A stretch of 64,000 nt of DNA from JAPYTY01 sp036338435 (GTDB lineage: Bacteria; Acidobacteriota; UBA6911; RPQK01; JADFOI01): contig JAYZCG010000040.1 in the NCBI GenBank assembly GCA_036338435.1, positions 1 to 64,000 of the forward strand, read 5' to 3'. A program made the position numbers and the translations under genes. This document shows, piece after piece, positions 37,058 to 44,934 of the stretch (positions within the stretch are counted from its first letter, which is position 1; each line of letters starts with the position of its first letter). The notes under the pieces were generated by a model, which made no database searches, was not told where the DNA came from, and was given only the letters and a program-made list of their open reading frames with translations.

Positions 37058-39319
37058 GTGAACATGAGACGTGAGACGTTTGTCGATATTGCAGTCCCCC
37101 GACCTCTTTTCCAAACTTTCACCTACCGTGTAGAAGGTTCCATTAAACAGAAGTTGTACTCGGGGTGTCGGGTCATGGTTCCTTTTGGAAAGCAGTATCT
37201 TATTGGGATAGCGGTCAGGGTTCATCAGGAACCGTATTCAGGTAAGGTCAAATCCATTCGTGAATTTTTGGACAAAGAACCGCTTTTATCCAGCCAACTT
37301 ATGGAACTTGGTTTGTGGATGGCATCATACTATCTGTCGCCTCCGGGTGAGGCGTTCAAGGTCATGTTGCCTCCAGGACTGCTGTCTAGAAAGGTCAGGA
37401 AAGATCGTCTCTCTGCAAATTTTTGGCCTGAAAAAAAACGTCTGGCCGTGGTGAATATTAGCCCAAAACAGATCAAGCTGACCGACCGGCAACGGGAAGT
37501 ACTGGAGGAACTTACCCAATTAACACTTCCGGTTTTCATACAACCTTTTTTACGAGAGGTGCGGTGTAGTCATTCACTTCTCAAGAGTTTGGCTGCCCGG
37601 GGATTGATTACAATAGAGCCTGTCGAAGCATATCGCTCTCCCTGGGGCCAATCTGAGTGTGACCCACAGGTTCAAAAGCACCCATTAACTTCTGATCAGA
37701 AACGCATTTTCAAGAAAATCCAGCGACACCTGTCCCTGGGTCAATTTCATAGCATGTTGATTCATGGAGTAACGGGAAGCGGGAAGACGGAAATTTATCT
37801 TAATGCCATTTCTGAGGCTCTCAATCTAGATCAATCTGCTTTGATACTTGTTCCCGAGATCGGATTAACACCTCAGATGTCACACTATTTTCGAGCCTGG
37901 TTTGGAGACCAAGTTGCCATTCTTCACAGTTCTCTATCGGATGGAGAACGCTTTGATCAATGGCAGAAAATCCGGCGAGGTGAAGCTAGAGTCGTGGTCG
38001 GAACTCGTTCTGCCATTTTCGCGCCACTTCAAAATTTGGGAATAATCATTGTTGACGAGGAACATGATAGCTCGTATAAGCAAGATGAACTTCCCCGCTA
38101 TAATGCGCGTGATGTGGCACGCAAACGTGGGCAGCTTGAGGGGGCCTTGGTAGTTTTGGGCAGCGCGACACCTCAGTTGGAGACCTTTCATCAGGCGGTA
38201 CACGGTGAAGAATTAGAGTATGAGACATTAAGTTCACGTATTTTAGAGCGTCCCCTTCCCACTGCTCATGTAGTGGATATGCGTCAGGAATTTCAAAAAC
38301 ATGGGAAATCGGTGATTGTTTCTGACGTCCTTGTCAAATCAATTGCATTACGCCTGGATCGAAAAGAACAGGTTCTTGTCCTAATTAATCGTCGAGGTTA
38401 TGCCTCGGCCTTGTTGTGCCGTAGCTGTGGACATACGGAAACCTGTGACCACTGTAGCATTAGTCTCACCTATCATCGTAGCCCGAACCGGCTGGTTTGC
38501 CACTATTGTGGATTGTTGAGATCTGTGCCAGAACGATGTGAGATGTGCGGGAAGAAGTATATTTTTTTCCTGGGTCATGGGACGGAACAAGTTCAGCACA
38601 TTTTCGAAAAGCTCTTCCCTAGTGCCCAGATTGACCGGATGGATCGAGACACTGTTCAAAGAAAGGGGAGTGTCCATAAAATTTTAGGAGCTTTTGCTTC
38701 CGGCAAAACCGACATTCTGATTGGGACTCAGATGATTGCCAAAGGGCATGATTTTCCTCGTGTCACTTTGGTGGGGGTGCTTATGGCCGACCAGGCTCTT
38801 AAGATGGCTGACTTTCGTGCTGCCGAGAGAACATTTCAACTGCTCACTCAGGTGGCTGGACGAGCCGGGAGAGGCGAGCAACCAGGAGAAGTCGTCATTC
38901 AGACCTACTATCCTAATCACTATAGTCTCAAGTATGCTCGTTCTCAGGACTACAAACTTTTTTTTGAAGAAGAAATCCAATTCCGTCGTAACTTTCAGTA
39001 TCCACCCTTTACTGCTCTTGCCAACTGCATGCTTCAGGGTGAATCGTCACAACAGATCCGATGTCAGTCCGAACAATTTGCGGATCTGCTCCTTCACCAT
39101 CGCACTCGTCTCTCTAACGGAAGACGTATGCGTGTTCTAGGCCCAGCGCAGGCTCCTTTGGAAAAACTGAAAGGACAATATCGATTTCAGATTCTGGTCA
39201 AGGCAACTAGTCGTAAGGAACTTCACGATGTGCTGGAGTCTGCCATGGGTGATTTTAGCCAAGAAAAGACTTCTATTAAACAGTCTTCTATTGATATTGA
39301 TCCGTTAAATTTGCTCTGA
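37058..39319 (+). CDS. priA: Primosomal protein N' (replication restart helicase PriA)
   Basis: A 753-residue superfamily-2 helicase that reloads the replisome at stalled forks. The N-terminal DNA-binding domain (1-110: PLFQTFTYRV) is followed by Walker A GVTGSGKTE at 237-245, DEEHDSSYKQ near 331, eight zinc cysteines around 448-495 (CRSCGHTETCDHC and CHYCG...CEMCG) and helicase motifs GTQMIAKGHDFPRVTLVG and TQVAGRAGRGE. Complete and of normal length. An upstream gap at 36927-37057 contains a T-rich stretch only. Confidence 0.95.
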   Translation: MNMRRETFVDIAVPRPLFQTFTYRVEGSIKQKLYSGCRVMVPFGKQYLIGIAVRVHQEPYSGKVKSIREFLDKEPLLSSQLMELGLWMASYYLSPPGEAFKVMLPPGLLSRKVRKDRLSANFWPEKKRLAVVNISPKQIKLTDRQREVLEELTQLTLPVFIQPFLREVRCSHSLLKSLAARGLITIEPVEAYRSPWGQSECDPQVQKHPLTSDQKRIFKKIQRHLSLGQFHSMLIHGVTGSGKTEIYLNAISEALNLDQSALILVPEIGLTPQMSHYFRAWFGDQVAILHSSLSDGERFDQWQKIRRGEARVVVGTRSAIFAPLQNLGIIIVDEEHDSSYKQDELPRYNARDVARKRGQLEGALVVLGSATPQLETFHQAVHGEELEYETLSSRILERPLPTAHVVDMRQEFQKHGKSVIVSDVLVKSIALRLDRKEQVLVLINRRGYASALLCRSCGHTETCDHCSISLTYHRSPNRLVCHYCGLLRSVPERCEMCGKKYIFFLGHGTEQVQHIFEKLFPSAQIDRMDRDTVQRKGSVHKILGAFASGKTDILIGTQMIAKGHDFPRVTLVGVLMADQALKMADFRAAERTFQLLTQVAGRAGRGEQPGEVVIQTYYPNHYSLKYARSQDYKLFFEEEIQFRRNFQYPPFTALANCMLQGESSQQIRCQSEQFADLLLHHRTRLSNGRRMRVLGPAQAPLEKLKGQYRFQILVKATSRKELHDVLESAMGDFSQEKTSIKQSSIDIDPLNLL

Positions 39320-39480
39320 TCCATGGCGAAGTGTTCGTATGTATTAATTGAAAGTTCTAAACCAGAACATCGAGTCGATTTTGCTTCTGTGATCTGATCT
39401 ATTGATACAAACTTAAACAGTAAGGTGGTAGATGGGTAACTGCCGGTAGTCATCTCTTCACCACCGTGCTAGACTAGTGT

Positions 39481-40200
39481 ATGCACTTTGTTGGAGTCAT
39501 ACCTGCACGGATTAACTCCACTCGAATCCCCGGAAAACCCCTCCTGGAAATTGCTGGAAAATCATTGATTGAGTGGGTATACGAGCGCGCCTGTCAAGCT
39601 TCTCGGCTGGACGACATTATTGTGGCGACTGATGATGAACGTATTTTAAGGACGGTGGAAAGCTTCAACGGTAAGGTAGTGATGACCTCGCCGGATCACG
39701 TGAGTGGAACGGATCGGGTAGCTGAGGTAGCAGAGTCTGTTCAGGCCGATGTTTTTGTCAACATGCAAGGGGATGAACCACTGATTTCCCCAGAGACCAT
39801 CGATCAGATTTGTATGCCTTTTGAGAGAGATGCTGATATTAAAGTGACCACGGCTTGCTTTGAGATTGTCGATCCGATGGAGATGAACGATCCCCACACC
39901 GTCAAGGTTGTATTTAACAAGCAGGGCAGGGCACTCTATTTCTCCCGTGCAACCATTCCCCACCAGCAAGGAGTAGGGTCGGTTTACAAGCATATAGGGA
40001 TCTACGGATATCGGCGAGATTGTTTGAGAATTTTCTCCGATCTGTCGGTTTCTCCGTTGGAAACGACTGAGAGATTGGAGCAATTGAGATTGCTTGAAAA
40101 TGATATTCCAATCCATGTCGTCGAGGTTATGGAAGACAGCTTTGGAGTGAACACGGACGAGGATATAGAGCGTGTCAGACCCCTGTTGGAGAATGGATGA
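39481..40200 (+). CDS. kdsB: 3-deoxy-manno-octulosonate cytidylyltransferase (CMP-KDO synthetase)
   Basis: A 239-residue enzyme that activates KDO with CTP. N-terminal GVIPARINSTRIPGKPL with the CTP-binding loop at 5-21, VNMQGDEPLI near 95-104 with the metal Asp, and FSRATIPHQ near 154. Family-typical length. It is followed after 48 bases by pyrG, the source of its CTP, and then kdsA, kdsD and kdsC, so the complete KDO route lies in one run. Cytoplasmic. Confidence 0.94.
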   Translation: MHFVGVIPARINSTRIPGKPLLEIAGKSLIEWVYERACQASRLDDIIVATDDERILRTVESFNGKVVMTSPDHVSGTDRVAEVAESVQADVFVNMQGDEPLISPETIDQICMPFERDADIKVTTACFEIVDPMEMNDPHTVKVVFNKQGRALYFSRATIPHQQGVGSVYKHIGIYGYRRDCLRIFSDLSVSPLETTERLEQLRLLENDIPIHVVEVMEDSFGVNTDEDIERVRPLLENG

Positions 40201-40248
40201 CCAGAGACAAGAAGGGCGTTAAGTCGGAACGTATGTCGTGGGGGCAGG

Positions 40249-41907
40249 ATGTCTACTAAGTATATTTTTGTAACAGGCGGGGTTTTGAGTTCCCTTGGAA
40301 AAGGCCTTGCGTCGGCCTCAATCGGGTGCCTTCTAGAGGGTCGTGGCTTGAAGGTTACCATCCTGAAACTGGATCCCTACATCAATGTAGATCCCGGTAC
40401 TATGAGTCCTTTTCAGCACGGAGAGGTCTTCGTTACTGATGACGGCGCGGAGACTGATCTTGATCTTGGTCACTACGAACGCTTTACAGAGTTGCGTCTT
40501 ACAGAAGCAAACAACTCGACTACTGGCAAGATCTATCAAACGGTCATTGAAAAAGAGCGTCGTGGGGATTATCTCGGAAAAACTGTTCAAGTTATCCCTC
40601 ATATAACGAATGAAATCAAAGCCACTATAAAAAAGTTGGGTGATGAGGTGGATGTGGTGATTGTCGAAATTGGGGGGACAGTGGGTGATATTGAGAGTCT
40701 TCCATTTCTTGAAGCCATTCGCCAGATGCGTATTGACGTGGGTCTGGATAGCTCCATGTTTATTCATTTAACCCTGGTGCCTTTCATGGAGGCCTCAGGC
40801 GAGTTGAAGACCAAGCCTACGCAGCATTCTGTGAGAGAGTTGCGGGCCATTGGTATTCAGCCTGACATCTTGCTGTGCCGAACAGAACATCTTTTGCCCA
40901 AGGAAATCAAAAGCAAAATTGCCCTTTTTTGTAATGTGTCGGCCGAAGCTGTTGTCACTGCCAGGGATGTCAAAAGCATTTACGAAGTCCCTATTGCCTT
41001 ACACTTAGAGGGTTTGGACTCCATGATTGTTAAGTTGCTCAACTTGCCAGAAGACAGATGTGATTTGTCATCCTGGGAAAAATTAGTTGAAGGCATTAAG
41101 AATCCTGAAGAGGAAGTAACAGTCGGCATGGTGGGAAAGTATGTGGAGTATGAGGACTCCTATAAGAGTCTTAACGAAGCCCTTTTGCATGGAGGTCTTC
41201 CACATTGCGTATCTGTAAATTTAAAATGGATTGAGTCAGAAGGGCTGGCGGGTGAAGGATGGGAAAGTAAATTGGAAGATCTTGACGCTATTCTAGTGCC
41301 CGGTGGATTTGGGCCACGGGGAATTAAAGGGATGCTTGAGGGTATTCGTTATGCCCGTGTGAATAAGATGCCCTATTTTGGGATTTGTCTAGGGATGCAG
41401 TGTGCAGTCATTGAATTTGCCCGAAATGTTTGTGATCTAAATGCTCACAGTACCGAGTTTGATCCATCTAGTCCCCATCGGGTCATCTACAAATTGCGAG
41501 AGTTACTGGGTGTGGGTGACATGGGTGGAACGATGCGTCTCGGAGCTTATCCGTGTGTTTTACAGAAAGGTTCACTAGCACAAAGCATCTATCAGGAGGG
41601 GGAGATCTCTGAGCGTCACCGACATCGCTATGAGTTCAACCGTGAATATGAAGAAATCCTTACCAGCTACGGTTTGCGTATTTCCGGGAATTCACCTGAT
41701 AATAATTTTGTCGAAATAGTAGAAATCCCTGAACACCCTTGGTTTTTAGCTTGCCAATTCCATCCCGAGTTCAAATCAAAACCCCTGAAACCTCACCCAC
41801 TCTTCGTCAGCTTTATCAAGGCTGCAAAAGACTTTAAGCACTGTCGAACCACCAGCCGGGAAGTATCTTCTGAACGAGAACAGATGCCCGTCAGTAGGAC
41901 AGAATAG
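40249..41907 (+). CDS. pyrG: CTP synthase
   Basis: A 552-residue amidotransferase making CTP from UTP and glutamine. The synthetase half has FVTGGVLSSLGKGLASASIG at 8-27, DPYINVDPGTMSPFQHGEVFVTDDG near 42-66 and EIGGTVGDIES near 141. The glutaminase half has GGFGPRG near 354, catalytic Cys in FGICLGMQCAV near 381, and CQFHPEFKSKP near 504 with the His-Glu pair. Sits between kdsB and kdsA, giving nucleotide supply for CMP-KDO; a C-terminal tail of about 20 polar residues follows the last motif. Confidence 0.95.
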   Translation: MSTKYIFVTGGVLSSLGKGLASASIGCLLEGRGLKVTILKLDPYINVDPGTMSPFQHGEVFVTDDGAETDLDLGHYERFTELRLTEANNSTTGKIYQTVIEKERRGDYLGKTVQVIPHITNEIKATIKKLGDEVDVVIVEIGGTVGDIESLPFLEAIRQMRIDVGLDSSMFIHLTLVPFMEASGELKTKPTQHSVRELRAIGIQPDILLCRTEHLLPKEIKSKIALFCNVSAEAVVTARDVKSIYEVPIALHLEGLDSMIVKLLNLPEDRCDLSSWEKLVEGIKNPEEEVTVGMVGKYVEYEDSYKSLNEALLHGGLPHCVSVNLKWIESEGLAGEGWESKLEDLDAILVPGGFGPRGIKGMLEGIRYARVNKMPYFGICLGMQCAVIEFARNVCDLNAHSTEFDPSSPHRVIYKLRELLGVGDMGGTMRLGAYPCVLQKGSLAQSIYQEGEISERHRHRYEFNREYEEILTSYGLRISGNSPDNNFVEIVEIPEHPWFLACQFHPEFKSKPLKPHPLFVSFIKAAKDFKHCRTTSREVSSEREQMPVSRTE

Positions 41908-41957
41908 ATTCATCTATTGGTCATTGGGGGTATGTTGTTGGTATCATTTCTAGACTA

Positions 41958-42788
41958 ATGGCACTAATGACGGAAATAGTTATGAGGGGCTGGAAGCTGG
42001 GAGGGGATAATCCTTTTTTCCTAATCTCTGGACCTTGTGTAATTGAGAGTGAGCAGCACTGCTTGGAGATTGCAGGGCGGCTCAAGGAGATAACCTCAGC
42101 TCTTAATATACCTTGGATTTTTAAGGCTTCTTACGACAAGGCTAATAGAACCTCAATTAAATCATATCGCGGTCCAGGAATAGACCAGGGGTTGAAGATA
42201 TTTCAGAAAGTAAAGCAAGAGCTTGATATTCCAGTTCTCTCAGATGTCCATGAAGTGGAGCAAGTCGACGAGGCTGCGGAGGTTTTAGATATTTTACAAA
42301 TCCCGGCAATGCTTTCGCGCCAGACTGATTTGATTTTGGCGGCAGTGGCAACAGGCAGGATTGTGAATATAAAGAAGGGTCAATTTTTGTCACCTGAGGA
42401 CGTAGAGCATGTACTAGAGAAAGCTGGTTCTATTAACGGTTCTGGGGTGATCATCACCGAACGTGGTGTCTGTTTTGGGTACAATAATCTAGTATCAGAC
42501 TTTAGGGCTCTCCCTGTTATCCGGAAGTTTGGTGTCCCGGTGGTATTTGATGCCACCCATAGTGTGCAGCTCCCCGGTGGGGCTGGTGGCTGGAGTGGAG
42601 GGCAGGCTGAGTTTATTCCACACTTGGCAAGAGCGGCTGTAGCAGTGGGCACCGACGGGATATTTATGGAGGTTCATGATCGTCCTGATAAAGCGCTCAG
42701 TGATGGGGCTAATGCCATGCGGATTGATCTGTTAGAGGATGTACTCAAAAAGTTGCAGCGTATTGATCTGCTGGCTAAAAATGTGTAA
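41958..42788 (+). CDS. kdsA: KDO-8-phosphate synthase
   Basis: A 276-residue TIM-barrel aldolase condensing arabinose-5-phosphate with PEP. Seen: FFLISGPCVIESEQHC near 20-35, FKASYDKANRTSIKSYRGPG near 54-73, QIPAMLSRQTDL near 114, IKKGQFLSPEDV near 137, and FDATHSVQLPGG near 196. An asparagine rather than cysteine decides metal independence in this family; I did not assign it firmly. The first ATG at 41958 and a second at 41967/41982 are alternatives. Part of the kds run. Confidence 0.94.
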   Translation: MALMTEIVMRGWKLGGDNPFFLISGPCVIESEQHCLEIAGRLKEITSALNIPWIFKASYDKANRTSIKSYRGPGIDQGLKIFQKVKQELDIPVLSDVHEVEQVDEAAEVLDILQIPAMLSRQTDLILAAVATGRIVNIKKGQFLSPEDVEHVLEKAGSINGSGVIITERGVCFGYNNLVSDFRALPVIRKFGVPVVFDATHSVQLPGGAGGWSGGQAEFIPHLARAAVAVGTDGIFMEVHDRPDKALSDGANAMRIDLLEDVLKKLQRIDLLAKNV

Positions 42789-42847
42789 TTGTGCTTTACG
42801 AAAAGGACATTGGATTCTAGGTATTTACCCCTTCAACCCCATTAGTT

Positions 42848-42865
42848 CGGTTGGGTAGCCAACCG
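42848..42865 (+). promoter_or_regulatory. Hairpin just upstream of the kdsD ribosome-binding site
   Basis: CGGTTGG-GTAG-CCAACCG forms a perfect seven-base-pair stem with a four-base loop (eight with a T-G wobble). It ends three bases before GGAG-containing sequence (AGGAG at 42869-42873) used by the TTG start of kdsD at 42880. No T-run follows, so it is not an intrinsic terminator; it could affect translation or mRNA stability. Confidence 0.4.
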
Positions 42866-42879
42866 GTTAGGAGATTCAC

Positions 42880-43839
42880 TTGTCCCAAGAAACAGCCAAG
42901 AGAGTCTTGAAAATTGAAGCTGAGGCGATCGCTGAACTAATTCCACGATTAGGTGAATCTTTTGATCAAGCAGTTGAATTGCTTGCTAAATGCCGTGGGC
43001 GAATGGTGGCAATGGGGATGGGTAAATCGGGCATTGTGTGCCGTAAAATTGCTGCCACTTTCAACAGTACGGGAACTCCTTCAATTTTTCTTCATCCGGC
43101 TGAAGCCATTCACGGAGATCTTGGTATGCTGGCCACTGGGGATATAGTACTGGCACTTTCCAACAGTGGAGAGACTGACGAGTTGGTTGATTTGGTGTCT
43201 ACCATTAAGCGTCTGGGCATTCCCTTAATTTCCATGGTAGGAAATATGGAGTCAACTCTAGCCCATGGCTCGGATATCGCTTTGGACGTGGGAGTCAATC
43301 AGGAAGCTTGTCCTTTTGGCTTAGCCCCTACTGCTTCGACTACTGCTTCCATGGCTTTAGGGGATGCCTTGGCTTTGGCTTTGTCCGAAAAAAAGGGATT
43401 TCATCTAGAGGACTTTGCACTACTGCATCCTGGAGGTAAATTAGGTAAGGTGCTTGCCAAGGTTGGAGATCTCATGCACCGGGGCGAACAGATCCCTAAG
43501 GTTGCTTTAGACGCTCTAATGGATGAGGTTATCTATGAAATGTCGAACAAAAAGCTGGGAGTCACTAGTGTGGTTGATTCAAACGGTGGGCTAGTGGGAG
43601 TTATCTCTGATGGAGATTTGAGACGCTTACTCCAGAAGAAACGCGAGAGAGTACTTTCGTTTAAAGCCAGTCAGTGTATGACGAAAGACCCTTTAACCAT
43701 TTCTGAAGACGAATTGGGAACGAGTGCTCTGCATATCATGGAGGAGAACAAAATTACTTCTCTTATGGTTACCGATGGCTCTAATAACGTCGTAGGGATT
43801 ATCCACCTCCATGACCTGTGGAGAACGGAGATGATATAA
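42880..43839 (+). CDS. kdsD: D-arabinose-5-phosphate isomerase
   Basis: A 319-residue enzyme converting ribulose-5-phosphate to arabinose-5-phosphate, the first KDO step. An SIS domain (about 35-165) contains MGMGKSGIVCRKIAATFNSTGTP at 46-68 and LSNSGETDEL near 91; two CBS domains fill about 205-319. Family length and KpsF/GutQ architecture. The start is TTG with AGGAG six bases upstream. It is followed by kdsC after three bases. Confidence 0.93.
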   Translation: MSQETAKRVLKIEAEAIAELIPRLGESFDQAVELLAKCRGRMVAMGMGKSGIVCRKIAATFNSTGTPSIFLHPAEAIHGDLGMLATGDIVLALSNSGETDELVDLVSTIKRLGIPLISMVGNMESTLAHGSDIALDVGVNQEACPFGLAPTASTTASMALGDALALALSEKKGFHLEDFALLHPGGKLGKVLAKVGDLMHRGEQIPKVALDALMDEVIYEMSNKKLGVTSVVDSNGGLVGVISDGDLRRLLQKKRERVLSFKASQCMTKDPLTISEDELGTSALHIMEENKITSLMVTDGSNNVVGIIHLHDLWRTEMI

Positions 43840-43842
43840 ATC

Positions 43843-44376
43843 ATGACAACATTGCCTGCTGAAGTTGCAGAGAAAATACGGGATATTCGCCTGCTGTTGC
43901 TTGATGTGGATGGAGTTCTCACCGATGGCAGATTTGGGCTAATGGCTGGAGGAGGAGAGATTAAATTTTTTTCCAGTCACGATGGGCTCGGCATCCGTTT
44001 GATGCAAAAAGCGGGCTGTGCCGTTGGATTTTTAAGCGGTAGAAAGAGCCAAGAAGTAGCGTTACGGGCTAATGAACTAGGTGTTGATATCGTGATTGAG
44101 GGCTCTGTGGATAAGGTCAAAGATTTTGAAAAGATTCTTTCTCAACAAAATTTAGATGCCTCCCAGGTAGCTTATATTGGGGATGATTTACCCGATTTAC
44201 CTGTCCTTAAACGAGTTGGATTTTCTGCTGCACCACACAATGCAACTGAAGCGATCAAGGAGAGCGTAGATTATGTTACGAAGCGAAAGGGAGGTGAGGG
44301 GGCGGTGCGCGAAGTAGTAGAACTTCTACTGCAATCTTCAGGAACATGGGCGGATGTCCTTGCACATTTTTCATAG
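43843..44376 (+). CDS. kdsC: KDO-8-phosphate phosphatase
   Basis: A 177-residue HAD phosphatase without cap (tetramer-forming C0 type). Motif I LLLDVDGVLTDGRF at 17-30 with nucleophile Asp20 and Asp22, motif II FLSGRKS near 64, motif III Lys in VDKVKDFE near 93, motif IV YIGDDLPDLPVL near 112. Releases free KDO for kdsB, closing the pathway. Last coding gene of the run; 73 bases later comes tRNA-Gly rather than the lpt genes often found here. Confidence 0.92.
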   Translation: MTTLPAEVAEKIRDIRLLLLDVDGVLTDGRFGLMAGGGEIKFFSSHDGLGIRLMQKAGCAVGFLSGRKSQEVALRANELGVDIVIEGSVDKVKDFEKILSQQNLDASQVAYIGDDLPDLPVLKRVGFSAAPHNATEAIKESVDYVTKRKGGEGAVREVVELLLQSSGTWADVLAHFS

Positions 44377-44449
44377 CAGCTTTTGTGCCATTACTCTCTT
44401 GTAGTCATTTTCTTTTCCCATTTGTTTATTCTAAAATAGGGTGCAGTGA

Positions 44450-44524
<75 letters not shown>

Positions 44525-44525
44525 T

Positions 44526-44608
44526 TCATTTTTTCTTTTCGCTATTCGGATCCGACCACAAAATCGGTAATCACTATAAAGGATGAGGAACAATGATCTG
44601 TCGCTCAT
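44526..44608 (-). pseudogene. Decayed copy of the mini membrane protein gene
   Basis: Read on the minus strand from 44608, the DNA aligns base by base with the intact small gene at 44798-44923: ATGAGC start, then CTCAT, TTATAGTGAT, and a run GTGGTCGGAT followed by GAAT-GCG. There is one extra base after CTCAT that shifts the frame, and in the old frame GAATGG has become GAATAG, a stop. The 14 bases before the start are also similar. The 3' end stops at the tRNA-Gly gene. A frame running on from this start reads through the complement of the tRNA and is not a real protein. Confidence 0.65.
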
Positions 44609-44705
44609 GTGGTTTACGCTTATGAACTATTTCTGGAAGGCATGGACCGGCAGTCTATGCGGATATAGGCAGATTCAAAATGTCTGAAGGGCGCCTCTCG
44701 TGATC

Positions 44706-44798
44706 TTATGAATCGTCGTTTTCTTCTATCCTTTTTTTTCTAAGCCATGGGATGCCAATAAAAGCGATAATCACGATAGATATTAAGATAACTTCCAT
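44706..44798 (-). CDS. Mini membrane protein B (30 residues)
   Basis: Thirty codons: MEVILISIVIIAFIGIPWLR followed by a charged tail KKRIEENDDS. One transmembrane segment (about 3-19) and a polar C-terminus. The ATG overlaps the stop of mini protein A by one base (TAATG), so translation is probably coupled; GAGGAGG inside the end of A lies about 13 bases upstream. Its end GACGATTCATAA repeats the end of A, which suggests origin by tandem duplication. Family unknown. Confidence 0.5.
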   Translation of the reverse strand: MEVILISIVIIAFIGIPWLRKKRIEENDDS

Positions 44799-44923
44799 TA
44801 TGAATCGTCTTCCTCCTCTATCTGCCTACGTTTTTCAGCCATCATTTTCTTCTTCCGCCATTCAGATCCGACCACAAAAGTGATGATCACTATAAATATG
44901 AGAAATAATAATCCGTTGCTCAT
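44798..44923 (-). CDS. Mini membrane protein A (41 residues)
   Basis: A 41-residue protein: hydrophobic segment LLFLIFIVIITFVV (about 5-18), then a strongly charged tail EWRKKKMMAEKRRQIEEEDDS. The ATG at 44923 has AAGGA eight bases upstream and lies 11 bases after the amidase stop, so it is probably the second gene of the amidase operon. A longer frame from 45052 exists but lies inside the amidase gene. I do not recognise the family; a single-pass inner-membrane peptide is what the sequence shows. Confidence 0.6.
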   Translation of the reverse strand: MSNGLLFLIFIVIITFVVGSEWRKKKMMAEKRRQIEEEDDS

Positions 44924-44934
44924 ATGGTTTATCC

